This document shows, in pieces, positions 7,896-16,537 of a stretch of DNA of 64,000 nucleotides. Source of the stretch: Shimia sp040225985 (GTDB lineage: Bacteria; Pseudomonadota; Alphaproteobacteria; Rhodobacterales; Rhodobacteraceae); assembly GCF_040225985.1 (NCBI RefSeq), contig NZ_JBBPEU010000005.1, positions 62,001 to 126,000 of the forward strand. Reading direction: 5' to 3'. Position 1 is the first letter of the stretch, and each line of letters opens with the position of its first letter. The notes beneath the pieces are model-generated. The model made no database searches. It was not told where the DNA came from and was given only the letters and a program-made list of their open reading frames with translations. A program made the position numbers and the translations under genes.

Positions 7896-10232
7896 ATGAG
7901 CGTCAAAGACCTTTATCAATCCATGGAATACGGACCCGCCCCCGAGAGCGCCGCAGATGCTTTGGCGTGGATCGTCGATCAAGGGGCCAAGTTTGGCCAT
8001 TTCATCGACGGCGCGTGGACCAGCCCCACCAGCGATTTCAAAAGCCGTAATCCCGCCAATGGCGAAACCTTGGCAACCCTGTCGCAAGCCTCGCTACAGA
8101 ATGTGGAGGCCGCCGTGGCAGCCGCCCGCAAGGCACAGGGCAAATGGGCAAAACTCAGCGGGCATGGTCGGGCGCGATACCTCTATGCCATTGCGCGCCT
8201 TATCCAGAAACATGCACGCCTGTTTGCCGTGCTTGAAACCTTGGACAACGGCAAGCCTATCCGCGAAAGCCGCGACATCGACGTGCCATTGGTGCACCGG
8301 CATTTCTATTATCACGCTGGCATGGCCCAGTTGATGGAGAGCGAATTGCCGGATCGTGAGGCGCTTGGGGTCTGTGGGCAGATCATCCCCTGGAACTTCC
8401 CGCTTCTGATGCTGGCCTGGAAAGTGGCGCCCGCCTTGGCGATGGGAAACACCGTTGTCCTGAAACCGGCGGAATATACGTCTATGACCGCGCTTTTGTT
8501 CGCAGATATCTGTCAGCAAGCGGGGCTGCCGAAAGGGGTCGTGAATATCGTGACCGGCGACGGCAGCGTGGGCGAGATGATCGTCGGAGCGGATGTCGAC
8601 AAGATCGCCTTTACCGGATCGACTGAGGTCGGACGCAAGATCCGCGAAGCGACGGCTGGATCGGGCAAATCCCTTACACTCGAACTGGGGGGGAAATCCC
8701 CTTATGTGGTGTTCGACGACGCAGACATCGACAGCGCAGTTGAGGGCCTTGTGGACGCGATCTGGTTCAATCAGGGACAGGTTTGTTGCGCGGGGTCGCG
8801 GTTGCTGGTTCAGGAAGGCATCGCTGATCGCTTTTACAGCAAGCTGAAAGCCCGCATGGACGGCCTGCGCCTCGGAAATCCGCTGGACAAATGCATCGAT
8901 GTCGGCGCGGTCGTGGACCCAGTCCAATTGCAAACCATCACCGATATGGTCGAAGCCAATAGCGAAGGCGACGTGTATCGAGCCAAGGTCGAGATGCCGG
9001 TCGAGGGTTGTTTCTATCCGCCCACTTTGATCACGGGCCTGTCGCCGTCTTCGCGCCTGATGCAGGAAGAGATTTTTGGGCCTGTGCTTGTTGCAACCAC
9101 GTTCCGTACGCCGGAAGAGGCGGTGCAACTGGCCAACAATACGCGCTATGGTCTGGCGGCAAGTGTCTGGACCGAGAACGTCAATTTGGCGCTGGATATT
9201 GCGCCCAAACTTGTGGCGGGCGTGGTCTGGGTGAACGCGGCCAACCTGTTCGACGCTGCCGCCGGATTTGGTGGTATGAGAGAAAGCGGATTTGGCCGCG
9301 AAGGGGGATGGGAAGGTCTGTCAGCTTATACCAGGCCCAAGGGCGCGGCCAAGCCTCTGACGCCAGTGGCGCCGTTCTCGGGCAGCAAGGGGCCAAGTGA
9401 TCCTTTGGACCGGACGCCGAAGCTCTATATCGGTGGAAAACAGGCGCGTCCTGACGGCGGATATTCTACCGTGATATATGGAAAGTCGGGCGCATTGCTG
9501 GGGCAGGCCCCCATTGCCAACCGTAAAGACGTGCGCAACGCGGTCGAAGCTGCTCAAGCCGCGAAGTCCTGGAGTAAGACTACCGGACATCTACGGGCGC
9601 AGATCCTCTACTATATCGCTGAAAATCTGTCGGCCCGGTCGGATGAATTCGCAGGCCGGATCAATGCGTTGACCGGTGCGCGGAATGGGCGGCGTGAAGT
9701 CGATGCCGCAATTGACCGTCTTTTCAGCGCGGCGGCCTGGGCAGATAAATTCGACGGGCAGGTGCACAATGTGCCGATCCGCGGCATGGCGATTGCCATG
9801 CGGGAACCTGTTGGGGTGATCGGGGCCCTTTGCCCGGACGAAAACCCGCTTCTGGGGCTGGTGTCGGTAATGGCGCCTGCAATCGCGATGGGCAATCGGG
9901 TGATCCTGGCAGCGTCCGAACCCTTCCCTCTTGCGGCGACCGATTTCTATCAGGTTCTGGATACCTCGGACGTGCCCGCAGGGGTGGTGAACATCCTGAC
10001 AGGCCCACATTCCGACCTTGCCAAGCCGCTGGCCAGCCACCTAGATATCGACGCTGTTTGGAGCTTTTCCTCAAGTGATCTCAGCCGCGAGATTGAAAAT
10101 GCCAGTGCAGGCAATCTGAAACGGACATGGGTGAACAATGCCCGCAGCCGCGACTGGTTCGCGGATCACAGCCGGGCGTTTCTTGAAGCCGCGACCGAGG
10201 TAAAGAATATCTGGGTTCCTTACGGAGAATAA
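7896..10232 (+). CDS. Aldehyde dehydrogenase of the ALDH16 type (two ALDH domains)
   Basis: NAD(P)-dependent aldehyde dehydrogenase, 778 residues, about 1.6 times an ordinary ALDH. Residues about 25-490 are a complete ALDH domain with the general base Glu263 (LELGGKSP) and nucleophile Cys297 (GQVCCAGSR). Residues about 500-778 are a second, truncated ALDH-like domain that keeps the fold region (PVGVIGALCPDENPLLG) but has no catalytic Cys motif. This layout is that of ALDH16, known from bacteria and from animals, where the active-site Cys can be lost; here it is kept. The link to deoC implies oxidation of the acetaldehyde product or of deoxyribose-derived aldehydes. The ribosome site AGGACAG precedes the ATG. 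Confidence 0.93.
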   Translation: MSVKDLYQSMEYGPAPESAADALAWIVDQGAKFGHFIDGAWTSPTSDFKSRNPANGETLATLSQASLQNVEAAVAAARKAQGKWAKLSGHGRARYLYAIARLIQKHARLFAVLETLDNGKPIRESRDIDVPLVHRHFYYHAGMAQLMESELPDREALGVCGQIIPWNFPLLMLAWKVAPALAMGNTVVLKPAEYTSMTALLFADICQQAGLPKGVVNIVTGDGSVGEMIVGADVDKIAFTGSTEVGRKIREATAGSGKSLTLELGGKSPYVVFDDADIDSAVEGLVDAIWFNQGQVCCAGSRLLVQEGIADRFYSKLKARMDGLRLGNPLDKCIDVGAVVDPVQLQTITDMVEANSEGDVYRAKVEMPVEGCFYPPTLITGLSPSSRLMQEEIFGPVLVATTFRTPEEAVQLANNTRYGLAASVWTENVNLALDIAPKLVAGVVWVNAANLFDAAAGFGGMRESGFGREGGWEGLSAYTRPKGAAKPLTPVAPFSGSKGPSDPLDRTPKLYIGGKQARPDGGYSTVIYGKSGALLGQAPIANRKDVRNAVEAAQAAKSWSKTTGHLRAQILYYIAENLSARSDEFAGRINALTGARNGRREVDAAIDRLFSAAAWADKFDGQVHNVPIRGMAIAMREPVGVIGALCPDENPLLGLVSVMAPAIAMGNRVILAASEPFPLAATDFYQVLDTSDVPAGVVNILTGPHSDLAKPLASHLDIDAVWSFSSSDLSREIENASAGNLKRTWVNNARSRDWFADHSRAFLEAATEVKNIWVPYGE

Positions 10233-10316
10233 GACCATAGTCTCGGAATCTGCTTTTGTGTCTGGCCCCCCATTCTGAGGCATGTCAAAACAGGGGACCG
10301 GAACAGGAGGCGTGAC

Positions 10317-13124
10317 ATGGAAAACGGGTTCGGCAAAGGTTGCCATCTGCATCTGATCGATGGATCGGCATTCATCTTTCGGGCATATCACGCACTACCA
10401 CCGCTCACGCGCAAATCTGATGGCTTGCCTATCGGGGCAGTCGCTGGGTTCTGCAACATGCTGCATCGGTATGTCGAAGGAAACACCGGCCCTGATGCGC
10501 CCACGCATGCGGCGGTTATCTTTGACTATTCCGGCAAGAGTTTCCGGAACGAGATCTATGACCTTTACAAGGCCAATCGTCCGCCAGCGCCCGAGGATCT
10601 TGTGCCCCAGTTTCCGCTGACTCGCGAAGCCACAAAGGCGTTCAACATCGCCTGTAAAGAGATCGAAGGTTTCGAGGCGGACGACATCATTGCCACGCTA
10701 GCCTGTCAGGCGCGCGCGGCAGGTGGGCGCTGTACTATCATTTCCTCGGATAAGGACTTGATGCAGTTGGTCGGAGATGGTGTTGAGATGCTTGATGCCA
10801 TGAAAAACAAACGCATCGACCGCGACGGTGTGCAGGAAAAGTTCGGTGTCGGACCCGAGCGGGTGGTCGATGTGCAGGCCCTTGCCGGCGATAGCGTGGA
10901 CAACGTGCCAGGCGCACCCGGCATTGGGATCAAGACCGCTGCTTTGTTGATCAATGAATATGGTAGCCTTGAAGACTTGCTTGATCAGGCAGACCAGATC
11001 AAACAACCCAAGCGCCGCCAGACCCTCATCGAGAAGCGTGAGCAGATTGAAATGTCCAAACGCCTTGTGCAGCTTGACTGCGAGATGGAGCTGGACTTCA
11101 CGCTGGAAGATCTGGAGGTTAAAGACCCTGATCCGGAAACCCTGATGACCTTCCTTGCCGAGATGGAGTTTCGCACGCTTTCCAAACGGATTGCGGACCA
11201 GATCGGCGTCGAGGCCCCCGTTATCCCCGATGCGCCAGCGAAAAGCTCAGGCACCACCGATGCGCCCGAGGACAAACCCTTTGATCCCGACGCTTATGAA
11301 TGGGTTAAGGATCGGGCAACGCTTGAGGTGTGGGCCCAGAAAGCAGTTAAAAAGGGATACGTCGCGGTGGATACCGAGACTACGGGTCTGGACGAGATGG
11401 TCGTCGACCTAGTCGGAATTTGCCTGTCTGTTGAGCAAGGAGAGGCATGTTATATCCCCGTCGGGCACAAGAAGGGGGCATCCGACGACCTTTTCGGTAG
11501 TGATGAGTTAGCCGAGGGGCAATTGCCGCTGGACGAGGTGCTGGAGGTTCTGAAACCTGTTTTTGAAGACGCGTCCGTGCTGAAAATCTTCCAGAACGCC
11601 AAGTACGATTGCAAAATTCTGCGGCGCTACGGCATCACGGTTGCGCCGATAGATGACACCATGCTGCTGAGCTATGCGCTGCACGCTGGCCAGCATGGGC
11701 ACGGTATGGATCAACTGTCAGAGCGCTATCTTTCGCATACGCCCATTCCAATTAAATCGCTTTTGGGGTCGGGGCGTTCGGCCATCACCTTTGACACGGT
11801 GCCAATTGAAGATGCTGTTAAATATGCTGCGGAAGACGCCGACATTACCCTGCGCCTGTGGAAAAAATTCAAACCCATGCTGCACCGTGAAAAGGTGACA
11901 ACGGTCTATGAAACTTTAGAACGTCCTCTGTCGCCGGTGCTGGCGCAGATGGAAATGCACGGGGTGAAGGTTGACCGTGATACTCTTAGCCGGATGTCCA
12001 ACGCCTTTGCCCAGAAAATGGCCGCGCTTGAGGCGGAAATCCATGAACTGGCTGGCCGCAGTTTCAACGTGGGAAGCCCCAAGCAGCTTGGGGAAATCCT
12101 GTTTGATGAAATGGGTATCGAAGGGGGCAAGAAAGGCAAAACAGGTGCCTATGCAACGGGGGCCGACGTGCTCGAGGATCTTGCGGCCCAAGGCCACGAC
12201 TTGCCCGCGCGGGTGCTGGACTGGCGGCAATTGTCCAAGCTGAAATCGACCTATACCGATGCGTTGCAGGACCACATCAACCCCGATACGGGGCGGGTTC
12301 ATACGTCTTACGTGCAGACCGGGGCCAACACGGGGCGTTTGGCTTCGACCGACCCGAACCTGCAGAATATTCCGGTGCGCAGTGAAGAAGGCCGCCGCAT
12401 CCGCGAGGCGTTCGTCGCCGAGGAAGGCAAGACGCTGATCTCGCTTGACTATAGCCAGATCGAATTGCGTATTTTGGCACAAATGGCCGGGATCGACGCC
12501 TTGAAACAAGCGTTTCGCGACGGTCAGGACATTCACGCTATGACCGCCTCGGAAATGTTCGGCGTACCTTTGGACGAAATGACGCCCGAGGTGCGACGCC
12601 GTGCCAAGGCGATCAACTTTGGTGTGATTTACGGAATTTCCGGGTTTGGTCTTGCCCGAAACTTGCGGATTCCGCGAGGTGAAGCACAGGATTTCATCAA
12701 CCGTTATTTTGAACGCTTCCCGGGCATCCGCGACTATATGGACGCGACCAAGGCCTTCGCCAAGGAAAACCTTTATGTCCAGACCCTGTTCGGGCGCAAG
12801 ATTCACATGCCCGAGATCAACGCCAAGGGACCGCGCGCGGGGTTTGCGCAACGTGCTGCCATCAACGCGCCGATTCAGGGCACGGCTGCGGATATCATCC
12901 GCAGGGCCATGATCCGGATGCCTGATGCCATTGCCGATCTGCCCGCCAAGATGCTCTTGCAGGTGCACGACGAATTGATTTTCGAAGTGGATCAGGACGC
13001 GGTAGAGGACACCGTAGCCGTAGCGCGCGAAGTGATGGAAGGGGCCACGGCCCCCGTTCTCAAGCTGGACGTGCCGCTGGTCGTGGATGCGGGGCACGGG
13101 CCCAACTGGGCCGAAGCGCACTAG
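10317..13124 (+). CDS. polA: DNA polymerase I
   Basis: Repair and Okazaki-fragment polymerase, 935 residues with all three domains. The 5'-3' exonuclease spans about residues 1-290 (EADDIIATLA; SSDKDLMQLVGD; GDSVDNVPGAPGIG). The 3'-5' proofreading domain is at about 320-520 with its acidic motifs intact: DTETTGLD, FQNAKYD and YAAEDADITL. The family A polymerase spans about 550-935, with SLDYSQIELRILA, the finger helix RRRAKAINFGVIYG and LQVHDELIFE. AGGAGG upstream of the ATG fixes the start. The stop overlaps the end of the convergent hydroxypyruvate isomerase gene by four bases. Confidence 0.97.
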   Translation: MENGFGKGCHLHLIDGSAFIFRAYHALPPLTRKSDGLPIGAVAGFCNMLHRYVEGNTGPDAPTHAAVIFDYSGKSFRNEIYDLYKANRPPAPEDLVPQFPLTREATKAFNIACKEIEGFEADDIIATLACQARAAGGRCTIISSDKDLMQLVGDGVEMLDAMKNKRIDRDGVQEKFGVGPERVVDVQALAGDSVDNVPGAPGIGIKTAALLINEYGSLEDLLDQADQIKQPKRRQTLIEKREQIEMSKRLVQLDCEMELDFTLEDLEVKDPDPETLMTFLAEMEFRTLSKRIADQIGVEAPVIPDAPAKSSGTTDAPEDKPFDPDAYEWVKDRATLEVWAQKAVKKGYVAVDTETTGLDEMVVDLVGICLSVEQGEACYIPVGHKKGASDDLFGSDELAEGQLPLDEVLEVLKPVFEDASVLKIFQNAKYDCKILRRYGITVAPIDDTMLLSYALHAGQHGHGMDQLSERYLSHTPIPIKSLLGSGRSAITFDTVPIEDAVKYAAEDADITLRLWKKFKPMLHREKVTTVYETLERPLSPVLAQMEMHGVKVDRDTLSRMSNAFAQKMAALEAEIHELAGRSFNVGSPKQLGEILFDEMGIEGGKKGKTGAYATGADVLEDLAAQGHDLPARVLDWRQLSKLKSTYTDALQDHINPDTGRVHTSYVQTGANTGRLASTDPNLQNIPVRSEEGRRIREAFVAEEGKTLISLDYSQIELRILAQMAGIDALKQAFRDGQDIHAMTASEMFGVPLDEMTPEVRRRAKAINFGVIYGISGFGLARNLRIPRGEAQDFINRYFERFPGIRDYMDATKAFAKENLYVQTLFGRKIHMPEINAKGPRAGFAQRAAINAPIQGTAADIIRRAMIRMPDAIADLPAKMLLQVHDELIFEVDQDAVEDTVAVAREVMEGATAPVLKLDVPLVVDAGHGPNWAEAH

Positions 13125-13876
13125 CTGCGCTTCAGCCAGCCAAGCCCCGCCTCGGTGGACTGTTTCGGATGGTATTCGGCGCTCACGTGACCTTGATATC
13201 CATCCGCGTCCAGCTGGGAAAAGAATTCCGCGAAATTAATCTCGCCTGTCCCGGGCTCATGGCGCCGGGGCGTATCGGCGACCTGTACATGTCCGATGCG
13301 GGGGCGATGCGCCTGCCAAGTCCCGATCACGTCGCCCGTGATGCGCTGGGCGTGATAGGCATCAAACTGAAGCGCGAGATTGGGTGCAGCGACAGCATCC
13401 AGAATGTCTGCGGCAAGATCGAAATCGTTCAGGAAATAGCCCGGAATGTCGAGGGGGTTGATCGGTTCAATGGTCAGTAGTTGTTTGGGTGCCCAATCCG
13501 TCGCCCATGCCAGATTATCGATCATGGTGGCCATGGCCTCGGGGCCATCTGCCACGCCTGACATGATATGCACCATCTTGGCCCCCAACACCTCAGCATA
13601 GCGCAGTGCGCGTTTGAAATCGTGCCGGAAACGGTCCTGTCCCCCCGGAATTGCGGCAAATCCACGATCCCCTCCGGCCCAGTTGGGCGGCGGGGTGTTG
13701 ATTAGGATGATCGGTATCTTTGCGGATTCTGAGGCTTTGAGAATGTCCCGAGCGGAAATGTCGTAGGGAAACAGGATTTCAACGGCCTCGAATCCGGCGC
13801 GTCGCGCTGCGGCAAAGCGTTCGAGGAACGGATACTCTTTAAAAAGCATGCTGAGGTTAGCTGCGAAAACTGGCAT
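13121..13876 (-). CDS. hyi: Hydroxypyruvate isomerase family protein
   Basis: TIM-barrel isomerase of 251 residues, the normal length for Hyi, which interconverts hydroxypyruvate and tartronate semialdehyde in glyoxylate metabolism. The N-terminus FAANLSMLFKEYPFLERF and the stretches AGFEAVEILFPYD, LTIEPIN (metal-ligand Glu), QFDAYHAQR and HVQVADTPRRHEPGTGEI match that family. AAAGGA lies ahead of the ATG. No glyoxylate carboligase or tartronate semialdehyde reductase gene is adjacent, so the pathway link is only by homology. The 3' end overlaps polA by four bases on opposite strands. Confidence 0.85.
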   Translation of the reverse strand: MPVFAANLSMLFKEYPFLERFAAARRAGFEAVEILFPYDISARDILKASESAKIPIILINTPPPNWAGGDRGFAAIPGGQDRFRHDFKRALRYAEVLGAKMVHIMSGVADGPEAMATMIDNLAWATDWAPKQLLTIEPINPLDIPGYFLNDFDLAADILDAVAAPNLALQFDAYHAQRITGDVIGTWQAHRPRIGHVQVADTPRRHEPGTGEINFAEFFSQLDADGYQGHVSAEYHPKQSTEAGLGWLKRS

Positions 13877-13996
13877 GTGACGTCCTTTCGCGTCACCCCT
13901 TATCGGAACGTGTGGCCAACGAAAAGGTCAGAATGTCCAGGTTGTTGGAATAGGAAAGAATTTGCCGAACTTTATCTTTCCCGACACACCATCAGC

Positions 13997-14593
13997 CTAC
14001 TCGAGCGTTTCTAGATCTTCAGATGGCATCAATTTGAAGAAGGTCCCGCTTGACCATACCCCGAACCAGTCCTGACCTTCGATGACGCGCTGAGTAGCAA
14101 AGTCCACCATGCGGTAGAAGGTCTTGCGATCAAGCCGTGCCTCAAGGTTGCGCCGGACAATAACATAGGGGGCGGGTTCATCCTCTGCCCCAAACTCCAC
14201 GCGGATCGGGGCTTCTGAACCCGCGACAACACTGTCTCCGACGTTGGTTGTGAATGTCAGAACCTGACCTTCGCCTTCACCATCCTGATCCACGTCGACC
14301 GCCACGAAGGGCGCGTCTTCTACCATAATCCCGACCTTTTCGACAGGTGTGACCAAGAAATAGGCATCCCCATCTTTGCGGAGGATCGAGGCGAAGAGCT
14401 TCACGAGTTCGGGTCGGCGGATTTCGCCACCTTCGTGAATCCAACGGCCATCCCGCAGGATTTGCAAATCCATATTGCCGGAAAAGGGCGGGTTCCAAAG
14501 ATGAACCGGAGGAATTCCTGTGCCCTTGGTGGCGGCGCGTGCCGAGGCTGCAATGTCGTTGGCACCGGGTTTCACGGGAATTTGTCCGCTCAT
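13997..14593 (-). CDS. DUF1285 family protein
   Basis: Cytosolic protein of about 198 residues from the chosen start (MSGQIPVKPG). The DUF1285 signature is visible: PPVHLWNPPFSGNMDLQI, RDGRWIHEGGEI, RPELVKLFASIL, YFLVTPVEKVGIMVED and, near the end, DRKTFYRMVD and GVWSSGTFF. The role of the family is unknown; it is common in proteobacteria and often lies beside a moxR gene, as here. An ATG four codons upstream (14603-14605) is equally possible. A still longer frame back to 14710 would run through the moxR ribosome site and start, so I reject it. The gene is divergent from the MoxR operon with about 70 bases between starts. Confidence 0.8.
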   Translation of the reverse strand: MSGQIPVKPGANDIAASARAATKGTGIPPVHLWNPPFSGNMDLQILRDGRWIHEGGEIRRPELVKLFASILRKDGDAYFLVTPVEKVGIMVEDAPFVAVDVDQDGEGEGQVLTFTTNVGDSVVAGSEAPIRVEFGAEDEPAPYVIVRRNLEARLDRKTFYRMVDFATQRVIEGQDWFGVWSSGTFFKLMPSEDLETLE

Positions 14594-14660
14594 TGTTTTT
14601 GCCATTTTTGCTGGGCGCGATAGAGTTGTTGTAGAATATAGACGAAGCAGGAGATTTGTC

Positions 14661-15668
14661 ATGACCGAAGACGCCGAACTGGTTACCGAAATCGGGGCGC
14701 TTGGTGACAAGCTGGGTCAGGCAAAACACGCGATCACGAAACGCTTTATCGGACAGGAGAGGGTGGTTGACCTGACGCTGTCCGCACTGTTGTGCGGGGG
14801 GCATGCCCTTCTGATTGGTCTGCCCGGGCTAGGCAAGACGCGGCTGGTCGACACATTGTCCACGGTTATGGGGCTGCATGGCAATCGCGTTCAGTTCACG
14901 CCTGATCTGATGCCCGCCGATATTCTGGGTTCCGAGGTTTTGGAAAAGGGCAAAGGCGGCGCGCGCGAATTCCGCTTTGTGCCAGGCCCCATTTTTTGTC
15001 AGCTGCTCATGGCGGACGAGATCAACCGGGCTAGTCCCCGAACGCAGTCTGCCCTGCTTCAGGCGATGCAGGAACGCACGGTGACAGTTGCAGGCGAAGA
15101 TCGCCCGCTGGACAAACCGTTCCATGTTCTTGCCACGCAGAACCCGATCGAACAAGAAGGCACCTATCCGTTGCCCGAGGCCCAGCTTGACCGGTTCTTG
15201 GTGCAAATCGATGTGCCTTACCCTACCCGCGACACGGAACGCGACATCCTGTTGGCAACAACCGGTGTCGAGGAAGAGGCTGCGCATCAGGTGTTTGAGG
15301 CGGAAGAATTGATCGCTGCGCAAACCCTGTTGCGCAGGATGCCCGTGGGTGAAAGCGTGGTCGAAATGATCCTCGATATCGTGCGGGCTTTCCGCCCCGA
15401 TGAACCCAGCGCGTCCGAAGCCGTGCGGGAAACTGTGGCTTGGGGGCCGGGGCCGCGAGCTGCACAGGCCCTCATGCTGACCGCGCGGGCGCAGGCGCTT
15501 TTGCATGGGCGGCTTGCCCCCAGCGCCGAGGACGTAGCGGCAATGGCAGTTCCGGTGCTGAGCCACAGGATGGCGCTCACCTTTGCAGCCCGCGCCCGGG
15601 GGGAAACCGTGGGGGATCTCATTTCCGAGACACTGCACGGGATCACCGGCATGGGGGCCGCCGCGTGA
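14661..15668 (+). CDS. MoxR-family AAA+ ATPase
   Basis: Cytosolic AAA+ chaperone-like ATPase, 335 residues. It has Walker A (GLPGLGKTR, residues 53-61), Walker B (LLMADEINRA), the FQLMP-type region (QFTPDLMPADILG), sensor 1 (VLATQNPIEQEGTYPLPEAQLDRF) and a C-terminal lid. GCAGGAGA six bases before the ATG sets the start; a longer frame from 14520 is antisense to DUF1285. MoxR ATPases work with vWA proteins to mature or remodel partner complexes. Its stop overlaps the GTG of the next gene (GTGA), and it heads a four-gene coupled operon. Confidence 0.93.
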   Translation: MTEDAELVTEIGALGDKLGQAKHAITKRFIGQERVVDLTLSALLCGGHALLIGLPGLGKTRLVDTLSTVMGLHGNRVQFTPDLMPADILGSEVLEKGKGGAREFRFVPGPIFCQLLMADEINRASPRTQSALLQAMQERTVTVAGEDRPLDKPFHVLATQNPIEQEGTYPLPEAQLDRFLVQIDVPYPTRDTERDILLATTGVEEEAAHQVFEAEELIAAQTLLRRMPVGESVVEMILDIVRAFRPDEPSASEAVRETVAWGPGPRAAQALMLTARAQALLHGRLAPSAEDVAAMAVPVLSHRMALTFAARARGETVGDLISETLHGITGMGAAA

Positions 15669-16537
15669 ATACCCCTTCCCAACTAAGGACTCGCGCGGAA
15701 AGCGAAGCCGCGCGTCTGCCGCCGTTGCTGGCGCAGGCCGAGCATCTGGCAGGCACCGTGCTGCTGGGTGAACATGGACGTAGACGGTCCGGGTTGGGAG
15801 ACGATTTCTGGCAATATCGCCCGGTGCAACCGGGAGACAGCATGCGCATGATCGACTGGCGCCGGTCGGCCCGCAGCGACAGCCAATTCGTGCGCCAGCG
15901 TGAATGGCAAGTCGCGCAATCGGTCATGCTTTGGGTCGATCAGTCGCCTTCCATGCAGTTTGCTTCTGCCGACACGGGCCCCAGTAAAGCGGATCGCGCC
16001 CGCGTGTTGGCGTTGGCCATCGCAATCCTGTTGATCCGCGCGGGCGAGCGTGTGGGCCTGACCGGAACCTCCCTGCCGCCCCGTCGCGGAGAAGGCCAGA
16101 TCCTGCGCCTCACGGAAATGCTATTGCAGAAGGAAAGCGGCGACTATGGGACGCCAGAGGCAAGGGCGATGCTGCCCCATGCACGGGCCTTGTTCGTATC
16201 CGACTTTCTAGGGGAATTCGAAGCGACCGAAGCCGCGCTGCTCAAAGCTGCGGACCGGGGTATCCGCGGCGTTGTGTTCCAGGTCCTCGACCCTGCGGAG
16301 GAGAGCTTCCCTTTCAAGGGGCGCGCCATCTTTGAAAGCATGGGGCATAGCGTCAGCCACGAGACCCGCAAGGCCTCGGACCTGCGCGACAGGTATCTTG
16401 AACGGCTGGCGCTGCGAAAAGACCGCTTGCAGATGCTGTGCCGGACCACAGGTTGGCAATTTGGTGTGCATGACACGGCGCAATCCGCGCAGGCCGCGCT
16501 TTTGTGGCTATTCCGGGCGATGGAGCGGCGGCTGTGA
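15665..16537 (+). CDS. DUF58 / vWA-like protein of the MoxR operon
   Basis: Protein of 290 residues with the DUF58 core (DDFWQYRPVQPGDSMRMIDW) near residues 45-65, followed by a von Willebrand A-like fold whose metal-site motif is kept (DQSPSM, near residue 97). DUF58 proteins are standard partners of MoxR ATPases. The GTG start overlaps the moxR stop as GTGA, and the same arrangement joins it to the next gene, so the start is well supported although no separate ribosome site is seen. No membrane segment is evident. Confidence 0.88.
   Translation: MNTPSQLRTRAESEAARLPPLLAQAEHLAGTVLLGEHGRRRSGLGDDFWQYRPVQPGDSMRMIDWRRSARSDSQFVRQREWQVAQSVMLWVDQSPSMQFASADTGPSKADRARVLALAIAILLIRAGERVGLTGTSLPPRRGEGQILRLTEMLLQKESGDYGTPEARAMLPHARALFVSDFLGEFEATEAALLKAADRGIRGVVFQVLDPAEESFPFKGRAIFESMGHSVSHETRKASDLRDRYLERLALRKDRLQMLCRTTGWQFGVHDTAQSAQAALLWLFRAMERRL

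Noticed and set aside
11916..13121. A 401-codon minus-strand frame opposite polA
   Set aside because: polA is complete with every motif, so the antisense frame is a shadow.
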